A stretch of DNA of 33,456 nt from a virus, in the IMG/VR virus record IMGVR_UViG_3300034092_005311, positions 1 to 33,456 of that record; one strand, written 5' to 3'. The notes below the pieces were generated by a model. That model saw only the letters and a program-made list of their open reading frames with translations, made no database searches and was not told the origin of the DNA. This document shows, in pieces, positions 31,246 to 33,456 of this stretch. Within the stretch, counting starts at the first letter, position 1; every line of letters begins with the position of its first letter. A program made the position numbers and the translations under genes.

Positions 31246-31661
31246 TAGATCTTAATCTCCTCAATGTTACCGTCAGCATTAGAATAAACAACACGCTTAA
31301 TGCCGACAAACTGCATTGCTGCTTCGCACATAGGGCAAGGACGAGAGTTACGAAGACCACCATTACGACCAACGCGAACAACATAAATCGTTGCTCCTTC
31401 GGTCATAGCACGATCAAGCCCAAGAATCGCACCAATCTCTGCATGAACGGTAGCGTGACCGCGCTGCTGCTTGCGGAACCTACCAGCCCAAGCCTTATAC
31501 TTATTCTTATTGCAAGAAGTGTTCAACACAGTCCCACCACGAACAAGAACAGCACCATGCTTGTATTCCTTAAAATCCGTTTGTTCTGCGACACGGGAAG
31601 CAAGGTCAACAAACCGCTGCTTCTTCTTGGACAGTTCAATCGGCTTCGGGTAATACTCCAT
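31245..31661 (-). CDS. Cytidine/deoxycytidylate deaminase-family protein, 138 aa
   Basis: Zn-dependent deaminase: VHAEIGAI gives the catalytic H73-A-E75, and RPCPMCEAAM gives C109 and C112. Size and context (ThyX, dUTPase, ribonucleotide reductase) favour dCMP or deoxycytidine deaminase supplying dUMP; another cytidine-type substrate is possible. The ATG at 31661 is preferred since an in-frame ATG at 31685 lies inside the promoter. GGAGAAAG precedes the chosen start. Confidence 0.88.
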   Translation of the reverse strand: MEYYPKPIELSKKKQRFVDLASRVAEQTDFKEYKHGAVLVRGGTVLNTSCNKNKYKAWAGRFRKQQRGHATVHAEIGAILGLDRAMTEGATIYVVRVGRNGGLRNSRPCPMCEAAMQFVGIKRVVYSNADGNIEEIKI

Positions 31662-31687
31662 GATGGTTTCTTTCTCCATATACATTC

Positions 31688-31716
31688 AATATAACAAGGC
31701 ACCACAAGACTGTCAA
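31688..31716 (-). promoter_or_regulatory. Sigma70-type promoter for the deaminase-purA operon
   Basis: TTGACA (31711-31716, minus strand), 17 bases, TATATT (31688-31693). The -35 box lies in the loop region of the imperfect palindrome at 31698-31729, so an operator or terminator function overlaps it. Confidence 0.75.
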
Positions 31717-31729
31717 GCCTTATGGTGCC
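31698..31729 (-). terminator. Imperfect hairpin across the -35 box, possible terminator
   Basis: 31698-31708 pairs with 31719-31729 (ten of eleven positions; one C-A mismatch), 10-base loop. On the minus strand it follows the small lipoprotein-like gene and is trailed by TTGTT, a weak T run, so either a weak terminator or an operator. Confidence 0.4.
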
Positions 31730-31748
31730 CCATTATTTCTTTTTCTTA

Positions 31749-32021
31749 TTAGTGTCTACCGCAATGCGTTCTTCCATCAGCATGAACGTGACAATCTCTA
31801 TTTCTTGGTGCTCTTGGACGATCATATGGCTGTTGTCTCCAATGACCGGGAACCCAGTTACCACGAATAGAATAATGTCCATTTACCCAAATACGATAAT
31901 ATGTTGGAGGAGTTACCATGACGTTAGTATGATAATGAGATTCGCTATAATAAACAGGACTTGTTCTTATAGGAGCTTCATAGGCATACATTATACAACC
32001 AAGAAGAAATAGTACATTCAT
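31749..32021 (-). CDS. Possible small lipoprotein with WVNGHY/WVPGHW motifs, 90 aa
   Basis: The N-terminus MNVLFLLGCIM gives a lipobox-like LLGC after only eight residues and without basic residues, shorter than usual lipoprotein signals. The mature part has RIWVNGHYSIRGNWVPGHW, like the YxWxxGxW repeats of bacterial envelope proteins, and a His/Arg-rich tail. Such small phage lipoproteins can exclude superinfecting phages by blocking receptors; that role is inference. Its start overlaps the uvsX stop (32021). Confidence 0.6.
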   Translation of the reverse strand: MNVLFLLGCIMYAYEAPIRTSPVYYSESHYHTNVMVTPPTYYRIWVNGHYSIRGNWVPGHWRQQPYDRPRAPRNRDCHVHADGRTHCGRH

Positions 32022-33169
32022 TAGTCACCTACTGGAAATTCAACCTCTGGTTCATCACCATCGATATTATAATAATTAGATGCATTACCTTCTTTTGTTT
32101 CAAAGTTAGTAATAATCTCTTTATCCATGATCTGCAATACTCTTTCTCGGAACTTTGGATTTTCTAGTTTTTCTAACCACATGGCAGATTGAAACTTCTC
32201 TTTTGTTCCATCAGCATAAACTAGCGAGAACCAAGCACCACCTTGTTCAAGTTGGTCAGAGGTTTTGATTGCTTCAAACCAAGACTCTTCATCTTGAATA
32301 GCAATATCATCACCACCCCAAACAATCTTGAATGTACACTCTCTACCTTCTGTACCAAAACGTGACTTTTTAAGTCGTGCTTTAAGTTCAGAACCGATAC
32401 GATAACCCTTGTCGTCTATCAAGTAGGATGCCTTTGATTTGCGTCCTGTAAGCCATATACGAAGCGAATAGGCATAGGGTAGGGCTTTACCACCGGGAGT
32501 GAAATAAGGCTCTACAAGGGCTTCTGCGGGCGTGCTAGTGATATTGGTTTTAAGTTGATTCAATACCAGTACTGTGCATTGTTTATTAGCGATTGGTTGA
32601 ACAAGTTTGGACATACCCTTAGATAGAATACGTGGCTTTTGTGCCATTGAAGACTGAGGATTAAAGTCACCTTCAACATCTGCATTGGCAGGAGTCATAG
32701 CCAAGGAATCCCAAATAAAGAGAATCTTACCTGTATTTGCTGCCAATAGTTCTTCGATTGTTTCAAGAACAAACTCTACTGAGCTTGCTTGAACATATAG
32801 AATCTCATTCACCTTACATCCTGCTCTTGCTAAGAACGTAGAATCTAGTGCAGACTCTGAGTCAAAGTATACAACTTCAATACCTTGTTTTTGTGCATTA
32901 GCAGCAATCTGTGCAGCCATATAGGATTTACCAGAGGCTTCCAGACCAGCAATCTCAACAATCTTGCCTACTGGAATGCCTGCTTTCTTTCCTTTACAAA
33001 TAATAGAATCTAACCAACGAGAACCTGTTGGAATCCAATCAGTAACATCGGTTGGATTATCTTCTGTTAGATTATAGGCTACTTCTGTTCCAGCTTTCTT
33101 ATTGATTATTTCTCGCATTTGTGCGATTGATATTTTACCATTTCCGGTTGTCTGTACTCTTTTTGCCAT
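32021..33169 (-). CDS. uvsX: UvsX/RecA-family recombinase, 382 aa
   Basis: RecA-type ATPase: Walker A GLEASGKS at residues 75-82, VVYFDSESALD, Walker B ILFIWDSLAM, and VLVLNQLKTNI (L2-loop region) with YFTPGGKALPYAY. The ATG at 33169 (MAKRVQTTGN) with AGGA upstream is preferred over a frame extended by 12 residues. It would load on single-stranded DNA with the SSB-like protein encoded next door to drive recombination and repair. Ends with an acidic tail. Confidence 0.95.
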   Translation of the reverse strand: MAKRVQTTGNGKISIAQMREIINKKAGTEVAYNLTEDNPTDVTDWIPTGSRWLDSIICKGKKAGIPVGKIVEIAGLEASGKSYMAAQIAANAQKQGIEVVYFDSESALDSTFLARAGCKVNEILYVQASSVEFVLETIEELLAANTGKILFIWDSLAMTPANADVEGDFNPQSSMAQKPRILSKGMSKLVQPIANKQCTVLVLNQLKTNITSTPAEALVEPYFTPGGKALPYAYSLRIWLTGRKSKASYLIDDKGYRIGSELKARLKKSRFGTEGRECTFKIVWGGDDIAIQDEESWFEAIKTSDQLEQGGAWFSLVYADGTKEKFQSAMWLEKLENPKFRERVLQIMDKEIITNFETKEGNASNYYNIDGDEPEVEFPVGD

Positions 33170-33198
33170 TTTAATATCCTTTTTTTGGAACAGGAAAA

Positions 33199-33218
33199 GG
33201 CACACATTTCTGTGTGCC
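33199..33218 (-). terminator. Rho-independent terminator after the SSB-like gene
   Basis: Perfect 8-base stem (33199-33206 with 33211-33218), 4-base loop, then TTTTCC on the minus strand. It lies between the SSB-like gene and uvsX, so it attenuates or separates their expression. Confidence 0.7.
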
Positions 33219-33237
33219 CCTTCGTATTTACATTAGA

Positions 33238-33456
33238 TTACATTCCCATGAAATCATCAAGGGCTTCATCAACCTTAGTTTTACCACCCTTTGAGCTACC
33301 ACGCTCAACGGTAGAGGAAGCCTCTTCTGCACCCTCATCAGTTGCGAATGCTTCATCAAGAATCTTCTGTACCTCAGAAGTTGATAGACGCTTGTAGAGA
33401 CTATCAAAGTCTGGAAGTGTATCAAGAATCTCCTTGCACTTAGCTGGTCCACCGTA
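33238..33456 (-). CDS. gp32-like single-stranded DNA-binding protein, C-terminal 72 residues (partial)
   Basis: A frame open to the window edge encodes YGGPAKCKEILDTLPDFDSL, then YKRLSTSEVQKILDEAF, an acidic linker, a K/G-rich stretch and the end VDEALDDFMGM. The order, a helix then acidic C-terminus ending in a hydrophobic 'DDFM', resembles T4 gp32. The position just before uvsX supports it. The N-terminal DNA-binding domain is beyond the window. The overlapping 74-codon frame (33228-33452) is a shadow. Confidence 0.7.
   Translation of the reverse strand, partial: YGGPAKCKEILDTLPDFDSLYKRLSTSEVQKILDEAFATDEGAEEASSTVERGSSKGGKTKVDEALDDFMGM

Noticed and set aside
33228-33452. A 74-codon minus-strand frame at the right edge
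   Set aside because: The overlapping frame open to the edge encodes a gp32-like C-terminus with the expected acidic end; the 74-codon frame is arginine/leucine-rich and shadows it.
1-33456. tRNA genes, CRISPR arrays, insertion sequences, integrase or attachment sites
   Set aside because: None recognised by eye on either strand; the gene order is continuous and coding throughout.

Overview
The window is a compact block of a large, AT-rich tailed-phage (Caudoviricetes) genome. Every gene I can support lies on the minus strand. Genes are packed end to start, often as ATGA or TAATG overlaps or overlaps of 10-35 bases, and transcription runs from high to low coordinates. The phage character comes from a UvsX/RecA recombinase, a gp32-like single-stranded DNA-binding protein fragment, a DnaB/gp41-type helicase, a FEN-type 5' nuclease, a DnaE-type polymerase, a phage Dam methylase, DUF3310 and many small unknown genes. 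I saw no tRNA, rRNA, CRISPR array or insertion sequence. The host is uncertain. The first gene encodes a Flp-type (type IVb) pilin-like protein whose form reminds me of delta-proteobacterial/myxococcal pilins; that is a hint, not proof.

Layout from right to left (transcription order). 33.5-32.0 kb: C-terminus of the SSB-like protein, a terminator, UvsX/RecA and a small lipoprotein-like envelope protein. 31.7-27.4 kb: deoxycytidylate deaminase-type enzyme, a zinc-ribbon protein, FEN nuclease, adenylosuccinate synthetase (PurA), then two probable virion-internal proteins. 27.4-23.6 kb: replicative helicase and a B12-dependent ribonucleotide reductase. 23.6-14.5 kb: a Zn-binding small protein, a GroES-like protein, a DUF3293-like protein, small coiled-coil genes, a three-helix membrane protein, ThyX, two unknown enzyme-like genes, the DNA polymerase and two short paralogous proteins. 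14.5-9.2 kb: UV-damage endonuclease, dUTPase, Dam, DUF3310, thioredoxin-like protein, an IMPDH/GMP reductase-family enzyme, a putative ribbon-helix-helix protein and an acidic core-like protein. 9.1-0 kb: a ClpP-like protease with an altered triad, a large unknown protein with nuclease-like residues, GroEL, a coiled-coil/TM protein, many small unknowns, an AT-hook protein, a cupin, a HAD phosphatase and the pilin.

The genes form a replication and nucleotide-supply programme. The reductase, thioredoxin-like protein, dUTPase, deaminase and ThyX feed dTTP, and PurA plus the IMPDH/GMPR-family enzyme adjust purine balance. Polymerase, helicase, UvsX, SSB and FEN copy the genome. GroEL and a GroES-like partner could fold virion proteins.

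The most unusual signals are these. (1) A 135-base, three-tier inverted repeat directly downstream of a good sigma70-type promoter (632-766) looks like an undescribed structured leader RNA. (2) At two sites (14.5 and 23.6 kb) the promoter -10 box sits in the loop of a perfect palindrome whose proximal arm holds the Shine-Dalgarno sequence. This resembles the T4 gene e/soc logic, in which read-through RNA is untranslatable and locally initiated RNA is translatable. (3) At least eight otherwise unrelated proteins begin with a short amphipathic leader ending in [L/I]xE, resembling T4 capsid-targeting sequences. (4) The pilin-like gene. (5) A ClpP-like protease whose catalytic Asp position is Asn. 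(6) A DNA polymerase whose PHP domain keeps all nine metal ligands.
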